From positions 1-31,279 of the forward strand of contig CAKTFS010000020.1 in NCBI GenBank assembly GCA_934561115.1: DNA of 31,279 nt, written 5' to 3'. Position numbers and translations under genes: made by a program. The notes under the pieces were generated by a model. That model saw only the letters and a program-made list of their open reading frames with translations, was not told the DNA's origin and ran no database searches. The DNA is from an uncultured Faecalibacterium sp. GTDB lineage: Bacteria > Bacillota > Clostridia > Oscillospirales > Ruminococcaceae. Positions 7,120-13,723 of the stretch are shown here, in pieces; position 1 is the stretch's first letter; the number at the start of each line of letters is the position of its first letter.

Positions 7120-8328
7120 ATGACACAGTTTATTGATACTCTGGTCGGTATTTTCCAAAGTTCCGGCTTTGCACAGTTTGGCCAGCCCGGCGGCTGGCTG
7201 TACGCCGTGATGATCTGCGTGGGCTGCTTTTTGCTGTACCTCGCCATCGTCAAGGAGTTCGAACCCCTGATCCTGCTGCCCATGGCCTTTGGCATGATCC
7301 TTGCCAACCTCCCCGGCAGCGGCATCATCCATATGCAGTACTTCGTCGGTGACGGTCTGGAGCACCCCATGTGGGTCGAGATCCTGAACAACGGCGGTCT
7401 GGCCGATATGCTCTATATGGGCGTCAAGCTGGGCATCTACCCGCCGCTGATCTTCCTCGGCATCGGCACCATGACCGACTTTGCACCCCTGATCTCCAAC
7501 CCCAAGAGCCTGCTGCTGGGCGCTGCCGCACAGTTCGGTATCTTTGGTACTTACATGGGTGCCCGTCTGCTGGCCGCTACCGGTCTGGTGGACTTCACCC
7601 AGAAGCAGTCCGCTGCCATCGCCATCATCGGCGGTGCCGACGGCCCCACCGCTATCTTCGTTACCTCCCGTCTGGCACCTGAGCTGCTGGGCAGCATCGC
7701 CGTGGCAGCATACAGCTACATGGCACTGGTGCCCGTTATCCAGCCGCCCATCATGAAGGCACTGACCACCTCCAAGGAGCGCTCGGTTGTCATGAAGCAG
7801 CTGCGCACCGTCTCCAAGACCGAGAAGATCATCTTCCCCATCATGGTCACCATCATCGTTTCCCTCATCGTGCCGGACGCCGCCGTTCTGGTCGGTATGC
7901 TGATGCTGGGCAACCTGATGAAGGAGTGCGGCGTTGTGGATCGTATCCAGAAGACTGCCGGTAATGAGCTGATGAACATCATCACCATCTTCCTGGCTCT
8001 GTCTGTTGGCTGCACCACCAGTGCAAACACCTTCCTGAACACCCGCACCCTGTTCATCATCGTGCTGGGTTTGATCGCCTTCTCCTTCGGCACCGCAGCC
8101 GGTGTGCTGTGCGGCAAGGTCATGTACAAGCTGACCGGCGGCCAGGTGAACCCCCTGATCGGTTCTGCCGGCGTTTCCGCTGTGCCTATGGCTGCTCGTG
8201 TTTCCCAGAAGGTGGGTCAGAGCGAGAACCCCTCCAACTTCCTGCTGATGCACGCCATGGGCCCCAATGTGGCCGGCGTTATCGGTTCTGCCGTTGCTGC
8301 TGGTATCCTGATCAACATCTTCGGCTAA
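7120..8328 (+). CDS. Sodium-translocating decarboxylase beta subunit (OadB/GcdB/MmdB)
   Basis: A 402-residue multi-pass membrane protein. The beta subunit decarboxylates carboxybiotin and couples this to export of Na+. The family's hallmark GGADGPTAIF is present, with Asp at residue 174 in the position of the essential Asp of characterised OadB. Other typical stretches are GSGIIHMQYF, LGIGTMTDF, and the C-terminal GPNVAGVIGSAVAAG. AGGAGG lies 8 bases before ATG. Only gamma and beta are here: the carboxyltransferase alpha subunit and biotin carrier, needed to define the substrate, are not in this window. Confidence 0.93.
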   Translation: MTQFIDTLVGIFQSSGFAQFGQPGGWLYAVMICVGCFLLYLAIVKEFEPLILLPMAFGMILANLPGSGIIHMQYFVGDGLEHPMWVEILNNGGLADMLYMGVKLGIYPPLIFLGIGTMTDFAPLISNPKSLLLGAAAQFGIFGTYMGARLLAATGLVDFTQKQSAAIAIIGGADGPTAIFVTSRLAPELLGSIAVAAYSYMALVPVIQPPIMKALTTSKERSVVMKQLRTVSKTEKIIFPIMVTIIVSLIVPDAAVLVGMLMLGNLMKECGVVDRIQKTAGNELMNIITIFLALSVGCTTSANTFLNTRTLFIIVLGLIAFSFGTAAGVLCGKVMYKLTGGQVNPLIGSAGVSAVPMAARVSQKVGQSENPSNFLLMHAMGPNVAGVIGSAVAAGILINIFG

Positions 8329-8350
8329 GCAAAACCTGAAGCACTATCCC

Positions 8351-8387
8351 AAGAGCCATCGCACAAGTCTGTGCGGTGGCTCTTTTT
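8351..8387 (+). terminator. Terminator of the decarboxylase pump operon
   Basis: Stem AGAGCCATCGCAC with GTGCGGTGGCTCT and a TTTTT tail, 23 nt after the beta-subunit stop. Confidence 0.85.
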
Positions 8388-8392
8388 GTGTA

Positions 8393-8480
8393 GAACGATT
8401 TCAAATGGCCTCCGCTGTGCTTTGGCCATATTCAGCGGAATTATGATTTATTATCCCATTTTCACGGGAGAGGACGTAAG
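8393..8480 (-). repeat. Structured intergenic repeat, reversed copy B' lacking hairpin I
   Basis: Read on the minus strand it carries CTCTCCCGTGAAAA, then an AATAAATCATAATT linker, CCGCT, hairpin II ATGGCC/GGCCAT with loop AAAGCACAGCGGA, and right block TTTGAAATCGTT. The variable hairpin I is missing between GTGAAAA and the linker. It points head to head with copy B, 7 bp away. Confidence 0.65.
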
Positions 8481-8487
8481 AGGTAAC

Positions 8488-8627
8488 AGCTGCCGTTTCC
8501 AGTTACGACCCCTTCTGTGAAAAAAGAGGTTCTGAAACGCCCGCAGGCGTTTCAGAACCTCAAATATTAAAATATACTTTCCTTGATCAATGGCCAGAGC
8601 GGCAGCGGAGGCCATTCGAAATCGTTT
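8488..8627 (+). repeat. Structured intergenic repeat, copy B
   Basis: Left block AGCTGCCGTTT with TTACGAC, then CTGTGAAAA. Hairpin I is a perfect 16-bp stem (8527-8542 with 8547-8562) around loop CGCA. An AATATTAAAATATA linker follows. Hairpin II is ATGGCC (8590-8595) with GGCCAT (8610-8615) and loop ending AGCGGA. Right block TTCGAAATCGTTTT. The CCGCT seen in copies A, D and E is TTCCTT here. Confidence 0.7.
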
Positions 8628-8659
8628 TGCTCTAAGGACTGATAGCGGCTTTTTCCTGT

Positions 8660-8688
8660 TTGTGTTTGTCAGCTGCTTGTGCTATCAT
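8660..8688 (+). promoter_or_regulatory. Promoter of the alpha/beta hydrolase gene
   Basis: TTGTGT, 17 bp, TATCAT with TGTGC just before the -10 (extended -10 style), 45 bp before the ATG. Confidence 0.55.
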
Positions 8689-8733
8689 AGAGAAAACAGG
8701 GCACAAAACGCCCTAAAACAGGAGGGAGCCGTT

Positions 8734-9426
8734 ATGGAAAAAATCAAACTTGAGGTCGCAGGCATTCCGGCTGTCCTGTACGGCAAGCGCAGCCGTAAGG
8801 TCTATCTCTATGTCCACGGCAAAAACGGCAGCGCGGCCGAGGCAGCCCGCTTTGCTCGCACTGCCTGCCCGGCAGGCTGGCAGGTGCTGGCTGTTGACCT
8901 GCCGGAGCACGGCAACCGGAAAAACAGCCCGGAAAAGCTGGTGCCGTGGGTGGTCACCCGGGAGCTGCAGGCAGTCTATGCCCGGATGCAGCCGGTGTGG
9001 AAGCATATCCGGGTGTATGGGGTCAGCATCGGGGCGTGGTTTGCCATGCAGGCCTTGCAGACGCAGCAGCCGGAAAAGGCGCTGCTTGTCTCCCCGATGG
9101 TGGATATGGAAAAGCTCATCCTTGACCTGATGCAGCAGGCAGGGGTAACGGAGGAGCAGCTGCGCGCGGCAGGGGAGATCCCCACCGCCTTCGGAGAGAC
9201 CCTCTCGTGGCCGTATCTGTGCTGGGTGCGGGAACATCCCTTGCACTGGAAAGTGCCCACACAGGTGCTCTATGCCGATACAGACCCCCTTACCGGGCAT
9301 ACCGCTATGGAGCAGTTCCGGCGGCAGACCGGGGCGCACCTGACCATTCTGGAGGGCGGGGAACACTGGTTCCATACCGAGACGCAGCTGGCTGCTCTGC
9401 AAAGCTGGGAAAGCTGTCATTTATAA
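8734..9426 (+). CDS. Small alpha/beta hydrolase
   Basis: A 230-residue cytoplasmic protein with the alpha/beta-hydrolase pattern: HGKNGSA oxyanion-loop region (~29-35), nucleophile elbow GVSIGAW with Ser98, acid candidate in DTDPLT, and catalytic His in GGEHWFH near the C terminus. The substrate cannot be told; esterase, thioesterase or peptidase are all possible. I chose ATG at 8734, which has CAGGAGGGA 6 bases upstream and lies just after a promoter; the frame extends back to 8590 but that part is the repeat element. It stands alone, between two terminators. Confidence 0.82.
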   Translation: MEKIKLEVAGIPAVLYGKRSRKVYLYVHGKNGSAAEAARFARTACPAGWQVLAVDLPEHGNRKNSPEKLVPWVVTRELQAVYARMQPVWKHIRVYGVSIGAWFAMQALQTQQPEKALLVSPMVDMEKLILDLMQQAGVTEEQLRAAGEIPTAFGETLSWPYLCWVREHPLHWKVPTQVLYADTDPLTGHTAMEQFRRQTGAHLTILEGGEHWFHTETQLAALQSWESCHL

Positions 9427-9461
9427 AAAAGCGGTTTCTCTTTGCATCCTGCCTGTAAAAA

Positions 9462-9499
9462 TGTAAGCCCGGAAGAGCTGCAGATCTTCCGGGCTTACA
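9462..9499 (-). terminator. Perfect hairpin, terminator on the minus strand
   Basis: A 15-bp perfect stem (9462-9476 with 9485-9499) with an 8-nt loop. On the minus strand it is followed by ATTTTTACA, so it fits a second, back-up terminator for the CstA-family gene. On the plus strand there is no T-run. Confidence 0.6.
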
Positions 9500-9519
9500 A
9501 TACGAAATACGCATCCACA

Positions 9520-9564
9520 ACAAAACGCCGCTGACGGCTTTGTGCATCGTCAGCGGCGTTTTGT
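9520..9564. terminator. Bidirectional terminator between hydrolase and CstA-family gene
   Basis: A 17-bp perfect stem (9520-9536 with 9548-9564) starting ACAAAACGCCGC and ending in TTTTGT on either strand. It separates two convergent genes and can end both. Confidence 0.85.
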
Positions 9565-9599
9565 TTATTGAAAACAGGATTGTGAATGGCAGATTAAGA

Positions 9600-11327
9600 T
9601 CAGACGTTTGCTTCGCTGTTGTGCTCGGCCTTCTTGTAAGCGGAGAAGGAGTGGAACACAATATTCAAGCCCAGCACGATCAGCAGCACGGCAAGGATCA
9701 GCTGCAGGCCGTTTGCGATGAACACAGCGCCCCAAGTGGTCTCACCGGCAGGGATGGTAACAGAAGCGGCAGTGCTGATGGCCTTGACCATAGCGATCAG
9801 GCGCTGCACCAGTGCGGTAAAGGTGACGCACAGCATGATGATCAGCGGGGGGAACAGCATCTTGTTGCTGCGGCCGGTCACCTTCAGGAACACGCACAGG
9901 GTAGCCAGCACCAGTGCGCTCAGCAGCTGGTTGGCAGAACCGAACAGCGGCCAGATGTTGGCGTAACCGATCTTGGTCAGGATAAAGCCGAACACCAGGG
10001 TGATGAAGGTGGAGAAGTACACATTGCAGAACAGCTTGCGCCAGCCCTCAGCGTGCTCCATGTCGTCCACGCTGAACAGCTCCTGGAAGCTCATGCGGCC
10101 AATGCGGGCCACGGCATCCAGACTGGTCAGGGCCAGTGCGGAAACGCACATGGTCATAAACACGGTAGCAGCGTAGGCGGGCACGCCGAACATCTCAAAG
10201 AAACCGGCAACGCCGCGGCTGAAGATCTGGAACGGGGTACCGGCGGCAGGGGTGCCGTCGGCAGCTGCGGCAGCACCGGCTACGCACAGAGCCAGAACAG
10301 CCAGCAGGCTTTCAAGAATCATAGCGCCGTAGCCGACCTTCAGCATATCCTTCTCGTTCTCAACGGTCTTAGAGGAAGTACCGGAGGAAACAAGGCTGTG
10401 GAAACCGGAAACTGCACCGCAGGCCACGGTGACGAACAGGATGGGGAACATGGTGCCCAGCTTTTCGTTGGTAAAGCCGGTGAACACGGGCAGGTTCATG
10501 GTGGGGTGTGCTACCAGCAGGCCAACCACAGCGCCCACGATCATTGCCACGAACATAAAGGTGGTCATGTGGTCACGGGGCTGCTTGAGCAGCCACATGG
10601 GCAGCACAGCGGCAAAGAAGATGTAAACAAAGGTGATATAGCTCCAAGCGGCCTTGCCCAGGATCAGGGGCAGGTTTGCGCCGATGACAAAGGACAGCAC
10701 GATGAACACGATGCTGACAACGCTTTCCTTCCAGCCGGAGAAGTTGAACTTCTTCTGCAGCAGGCCAAAGATAACGGCGAACACCATGAACATGATGGAC
10801 ACCATACCGGCAGCGCCGTTGGTCTTGGCAGCCTCGACCATTGCACCGTCTGCGCCAAAGGCGTTGAAGGTGCCGGCGACCATGTCCGCAAAGGCAGCGA
10901 TGACGATGCCGCAGAACAGCCAGCAGAACAGCAGGAACAGCTTGCGGCCGGTCTTGCCGATGTACTTTTCGATCAGCATACCCATGCTCTTGCCGTCGTT
11001 CTTAACGGAAGCATACAGAGCGCCAAAGTCGGTGACAGCGCCGAAGAAGATGCCGCCCAGCAGCACCCACAGCAGCACCGGCAGCCAGCCGAAGGCAGCG
11101 GCCTGAATGGCACCGGTAACAGGGCCTGCACCGGCAATGGAGCTGAACTGGTGGGCAAACACCGTCCAGCCGTTGGTGGGCACATAGTCCCGGCCATCCT
11201 CGTGGACGACTGCCGGGGTCTTGGCTGCGGGGTCGATGCCCCATTTGTTAGCCAGCCAGCGGCCGTAAAGCACATAAGCGCCAAACAGGCACACCGCTGC
11301 GATCAATACGATGACCAGCGTATTCAT
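9600..11327 (-). CDS. CstA-family (carbon starvation protein) transporter
   Basis: A 575-residue membrane protein with about 14-16 predicted helices. Family-typical N-terminal stretches include YGRWLANKWGID, GWTVFAHQFSSIAGAGPVTG, and GGIFFGAVTDFGALYAS. Characterised relatives take up pyruvate (E. coli BtsT and CstA) and peptides (CstA in Campylobacter). ATG at 11327 is preceded by AGAGG. The gene follows a 425-nt leader with a complete T-box that I read as threonine-specific, and two terminators follow it. The T-box suggests amino acid or peptide uptake; the substrate itself is not visible in the protein. Confidence 0.92.
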   Translation of the reverse strand: MNTLVIVLIAAVCLFGAYVLYGRWLANKWGIDPAAKTPAVVHEDGRDYVPTNGWTVFAHQFSSIAGAGPVTGAIQAAAFGWLPVLLWVLLGGIFFGAVTDFGALYASVKNDGKSMGMLIEKYIGKTGRKLFLLFCWLFCGIVIAAFADMVAGTFNAFGADGAMVEAAKTNGAAGMVSIMFMVFAVIFGLLQKKFNFSGWKESVVSIVFIVLSFVIGANLPLILGKAAWSYITFVYIFFAAVLPMWLLKQPRDHMTTFMFVAMIVGAVVGLLVAHPTMNLPVFTGFTNEKLGTMFPILFVTVACGAVSGFHSLVSSGTSSKTVENEKDMLKVGYGAMILESLLAVLALCVAGAAAAADGTPAAGTPFQIFSRGVAGFFEMFGVPAYAATVFMTMCVSALALTSLDAVARIGRMSFQELFSVDDMEHAEGWRKLFCNVYFSTFITLVFGFILTKIGYANIWPLFGSANQLLSALVLATLCVFLKVTGRSNKMLFPPLIIMLCVTFTALVQRLIAMVKAISTAASVTIPAGETTWGAVFIANGLQLILAVLLIVLGLNIVFHSFSAYKKAEHNSEANV

Positions 11328-11411
11328 AGTTTTCTACCTCTTTCCTTTTTTCACTCTGCAACAGGCTCGGAACAATGGGCTGCCGTCCGGCAAAGTACAT
11401 CCCCGGAGCGT

Positions 11412-11752
11412 AAAAAACCTTCGTCCTCAGCACATGACCGGCGTTTCGGCCACACTCCGAAGACGAAGGCTTCTGCACCCGCCTGCCAGGGCAGGGGCAT
11501 TACTCCGCGGTACCACTTCGCTTGCTGTCTTAGGACAGCCACTCTCCCACGCATGACACATTTGCCATGCTGCCCGATAACGTGGGCTGGACGGCACCGT
11601 GCTACTAAGGGGCACAAAACCCGGTTCACACAGGCTGCTCGCAGGCGAGGGTCTTCTGCTCCTGACTGCCGCTTTTTCACCCGAGAAGCGGCTCGCTGAA
11701 AGAGGGTGATGCAGAAGATCATGTCCTGTTCCTTGCATTTGCTGAATGATTG
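11412..11752 (-). promoter_or_regulatory. T-box leader of the CstA-family gene, probable specifier ACC (Thr)
   Basis: On the minus strand: distal Stem I with AGCGAG and loop GGGTGAAA on a CCGCTT/AAGCGG stem, then GAAG followed by ACC (11650-11652). Aligning with the Phe leader at 27036, where GAAG is followed by TTC, makes ACC (Thr) the likely specifier. The T-box element AAGTGGTACCGCGG lies at 11505-11518. The antiterminator pairs GAAG and GCGGAG around bulge TGGTACC with CTTCGTCTTC (11459-11468). The competing terminator is 11459-11469 with 11418-11428, followed by six Ts. An extra small hairpin (CCTGCC/GGCAGG) sits in the antiterminator loop. Bulge TGGT implies discriminator A. Confidence 0.88.
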
Positions 11753-11758
11753 TGTCCT

Positions 11759-11787
11759 ACTTTATTCCCGTTTTCATCAATTGTCAA
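11759..11787 (-). promoter_or_regulatory. Promoter of the T-box-cstA transcript
   Basis: On the minus strand: perfect TTGACA, 17-bp spacer, TAAAGT. Expected start is near 11752, giving a leader of about 425 nt. Confidence 0.8.
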
Positions 11788-11921
11788 TATTTTTGTCACA
11801 AGTTCAGAGGATGCGCCAATTCAAGCCATTTTCTGGGAATAATTTTTAGATGATTTTCTTTCATGTGTGAAGAGAATAAAACTGAATATGCATTTAATTG
11901 AAAAGCATTCACGCATAGGCC

Positions 11922-11950
11922 TTGACTTTCGCACTTTGAAGTGCTAAAGT
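11922..11950 (+). promoter_or_regulatory. Promoter of the YerC-like gene with palindrome in the spacer
   Basis: TTGACT (11922-11927), 17 bp, TAAAGT (11945-11950). The spacer contains the perfect inverted repeat GCACTT-TG-AAGTGC (11931-11944), placed as an operator that a repressor could use to block RNA polymerase. No gene is supported between 11788 and 11921; I see nothing there beyond AT-rich DNA. Confidence 0.7.
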
Positions 11951-12029
11951 AATAGCGTGCAGAATATTCCGCGCGGCAGCACGGTCTGGCTTGCCCGCTG
12001 CCGCCGCTGTTATAATAAGGAGAAAAACA

Positions 12030-12338
12030 ATGGCTGAAAAAAATTCCAGAAGAAACGAGACAACGGACGCATTGTTTGATGCCATCCTCAGTCTGGAGAG
12101 CAGGGAAGAGTGCTACGCCTTTTTTGAGGATCTGTGCACTGTAAAAGAGATCTCGGATATGGCACAGCGCCTGCAGGCAGCAAAGCTGCTGCTGGACGGT
12201 GCCACCTACGAGCAGATCGTCAAGGCGGTGGAGATCAGCACTGCCACCATCAGCCGCATCAACCGCTGCATCCAGTACGGCTCCGGCGGTTATCGCGACA
12301 CCATCGAGAAGGTGCGCGCACAGGCAGAAAAGCAGTAA
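12030..12338 (+). CDS. YerC/YecD-type TrpR-related transcriptional regulator
   Basis: A 102-residue protein of the TrpR/YerC-YecD superfamily, the usual length. The DNA-binding helix-turn-helix is the C-terminal half: QRLQAAKLLLDGATYEQI then EISTATISRINRCIQYG (residues ~50-85). The family's targets are poorly known in Firmicutes. I chose ATG at 12030 with AAGGAG 7 bases upstream; an upstream in-frame start at 11991 lacks one. Its own promoter carries a palindrome in the spacer, so self-control is possible. Confidence 0.85.
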   Translation: MAEKNSRRNETTDALFDAILSLESREECYAFFEDLCTVKEISDMAQRLQAAKLLLDGATYEQIVKAVEISTATISRINRCIQYGSGGYRDTIEKVRAQAEKQ

Positions 12339-12397
12339 CAGCCGTACCCGCTGCGGCATAGGATAGGGCACACGACCGGAAAGGAAGGTTTTGCCCT

Positions 12398-12724
12398 ATG
12401 ATGATCGATACACCCTGCGCCCGTTCTCAGTGCCCGGAAATGCCCAAGGTCAGCCTGGATCAGGCTGTTGTGGACCTGATGGAAAGCATTGCCCTGCAGG
12501 AAACAGCGCTCAGCCACATTCTGTGTGCCGAAAGCCGGAAGATGCAGAAAGCCATGGATCTGGATGGTCTGGATCTTTGCAAACTGCTGGAAGTGAACGA
12601 CTCTGCCACCAACATGGTGCACGCCGTCGCAAACCTTGAACTGGTGCTCAAGGATAAGCTGGAGTTCGTCTCCAACAACCTCTACGTCCCGGGGGACAGC
12701 AGCTGCCCATCGCCTGCGCAGTAA
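12398..12724 (+). CDS. Small protein of unknown function
   Basis: A 108-residue, mainly helical soluble protein. AAGGAAGG stands about 10 bases before the first of two adjacent ATG codons. The central SIALQETALSHILCAES resembles the SIALEELGLSHIINAEGEK stretch I recall from the N-terminal part of some Firmicute exosporium/collagen-like proteins, but this protein has no collagen repeat. It contains five cysteines. It follows the YerC-like gene by 59 nt with no terminator between, so it may share its promoter. Function not assigned. Confidence 0.7.
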   Translation: MMIDTPCARSQCPEMPKVSLDQAVVDLMESIALQETALSHILCAESRKMQKAMDLDGLDLCKLLEVNDSATNMVHAVANLELVLKDKLEFVSNNLYVPGDSSCPSPAQ

Positions 12725-12739
12725 CGCTTTTGCATGGGA

Positions 12740-12872
12740 CGGTCTCTGCTGCAATTTGACCCGTGAAAATGCAATGCCGGGCAGCCCGCAGGCTGCCCGG
12801 CATTGTTCTGATAAAATGTTTTTTCCTCTAAATGATGCCCAGAGCGCACGCGGAGGGCATTCTGAATCGTTC
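12740..12872 (+). repeat. Structured intergenic repeat, copy C
   Basis: The left block is degenerate; CCCGTGAAAATG is clear. Hairpin I is a perfect 15-bp stem (12772-12786 with 12791-12805) around loop CGCA. A GATAAAATG linker follows. Hairpin II is ATGCCC (12835-12840) with GGGCAT (12855-12860) and loop AGAGCGCACGCGGA. Right block TTCTGAATCGTTC. It starts 15 nt after the stop of the small gene upstream. Confidence 0.7.
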
Positions 12873-12878
12873 TATTGC

Positions 12879-12922
12879 AAGGGAGACTGCTGCGCAAAAT
12901 ACGGTGCAGCAGTCTCCCTTTT
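12879..12922 (+). terminator. Intrinsic terminator after copy C
   Basis: A 15-bp perfect stem AAGGGAGACTGCTGC (12879-12893) with 12906-12920, then TTTT. It ends the YerC-unknown gene unit, with the repeat lying between gene and terminator. Confidence 0.8.
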
Positions 12923-12965
12923 CAGGAAAATTCTGCATAAGAGACAGAAAAATCTTTTGTTGGAA

Positions 12966-12994
12966 TTGCTGATGTATCAAATCTGTGCTATACT
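12966..12994 (+). promoter_or_regulatory. Promoter of the HAD phosphatase gene
   Basis: TTGCTG, 17 bp, TATACT with TGTGC before the -10. Expected start is near 13001, only about 9 nt before ATG 13010, which bears on the choice of start codon. Confidence 0.65.
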
Positions 12995-13030
12995 ATTGGA
13001 TGTATCACCATGAAAGCGAGGAATAAAACA

Positions 13031-13684
13031 TTGCTGCATTATGATGCGATCCTATTTGATGTGGACGGGACGCTGATCGATTCGGCCCCCGGTATCATTC
13101 ATACATTGCAAGAGGTCTTCGGCACCATGGGTGTGGATGTATCCGGCGTAAACCTGCGCCGGTATCTGGGCCCGCCCCTGCGCAAAAGCTTCGGCGAGCA
13201 CTTCACCGACCCGGCGCTGATCGAAAAAGCCACCGATCTTTACCGCACGAGCTACGCGGTGAAGGGCAGCCACGAGTGTGCCGTGTTCCCGGGTGTTCCG
13301 CAGTTGCTGCAAGCCCTGAAGGACGCGGGCTTTCTCCTGTGCACCGCTACCTCCAAGCCCACCAAGGTGGTCACCCCCATTTTGGAAGAGCAGGGGCTTG
13401 CACAGTATTTTGATTTCATCGGCGGTGCCTCCATGGACGAGAGCCGGGACACCAAGACCGAGGTCGTGCGTTATGTACTCAGCCAGCCTGCTTTGCAGGG
13501 TAAGCGGGTGCTGATGGTGGGCGACCGCAACGATGATATGCGGGGCGCTGCCGACTGCGGTCTGGATGCTGCCGGTGTGCTGTATGGCTACGGCAGCCGG
13601 GAAGAGCTGGAACCCTTCCATCCGGTGCTGCTGGCCGAAAGCTGCGCCGACCTTACCGACCGGCTGCTGGCAGCCCGGGTATGA
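13031..13684 (+). CDS. HAD-superfamily phosphatase, phosphoglycolate-phosphatase-like
   Basis: A 217-residue haloacid-dehalogenase hydrolase with a C1 helical cap. Motif I is FDVDGTLIDS, with nucleophile and acid at residues 10 and 12. Motif II is CTATSKP, and motif IV MVGDRNDDMRGA. It resembles Gph/PpaX phosphatases acting on phosphoglycolate, pyrophosphate or nucleotides; the substrate is not certain. I prefer TTG at 13031 because GAGGAA stands 7 bases upstream; the in-frame ATG at 13010 has no ribosome site and is about 9 nt from the expected transcript start. It is followed 39 nt later by the SGNH hydrolase gene. Confidence 0.85.
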   Translation: MLHYDAILFDVDGTLIDSAPGIIHTLQEVFGTMGVDVSGVNLRRYLGPPLRKSFGEHFTDPALIEKATDLYRTSYAVKGSHECAVFPGVPQLLQALKDAGFLLCTATSKPTKVVTPILEEQGLAQYFDFIGGASMDESRDTKTEVVRYVLSQPALQGKRVLMVGDRNDDMRGAADCGLDAAGVLYGYGSREELEPFHPVLLAESCADLTDRLLAARV

Positions 13685-13723
13685 CAGGATGTTTCATTCC
13701 TTCGGAAGGAGAATGGATAGAAT

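Noticed and set aside
11795..11915. Possible small gene or second regulator site upstream of yerC
   Set aside because: No start with a ribosome site and no convincing motif; AT-rich spacer only.
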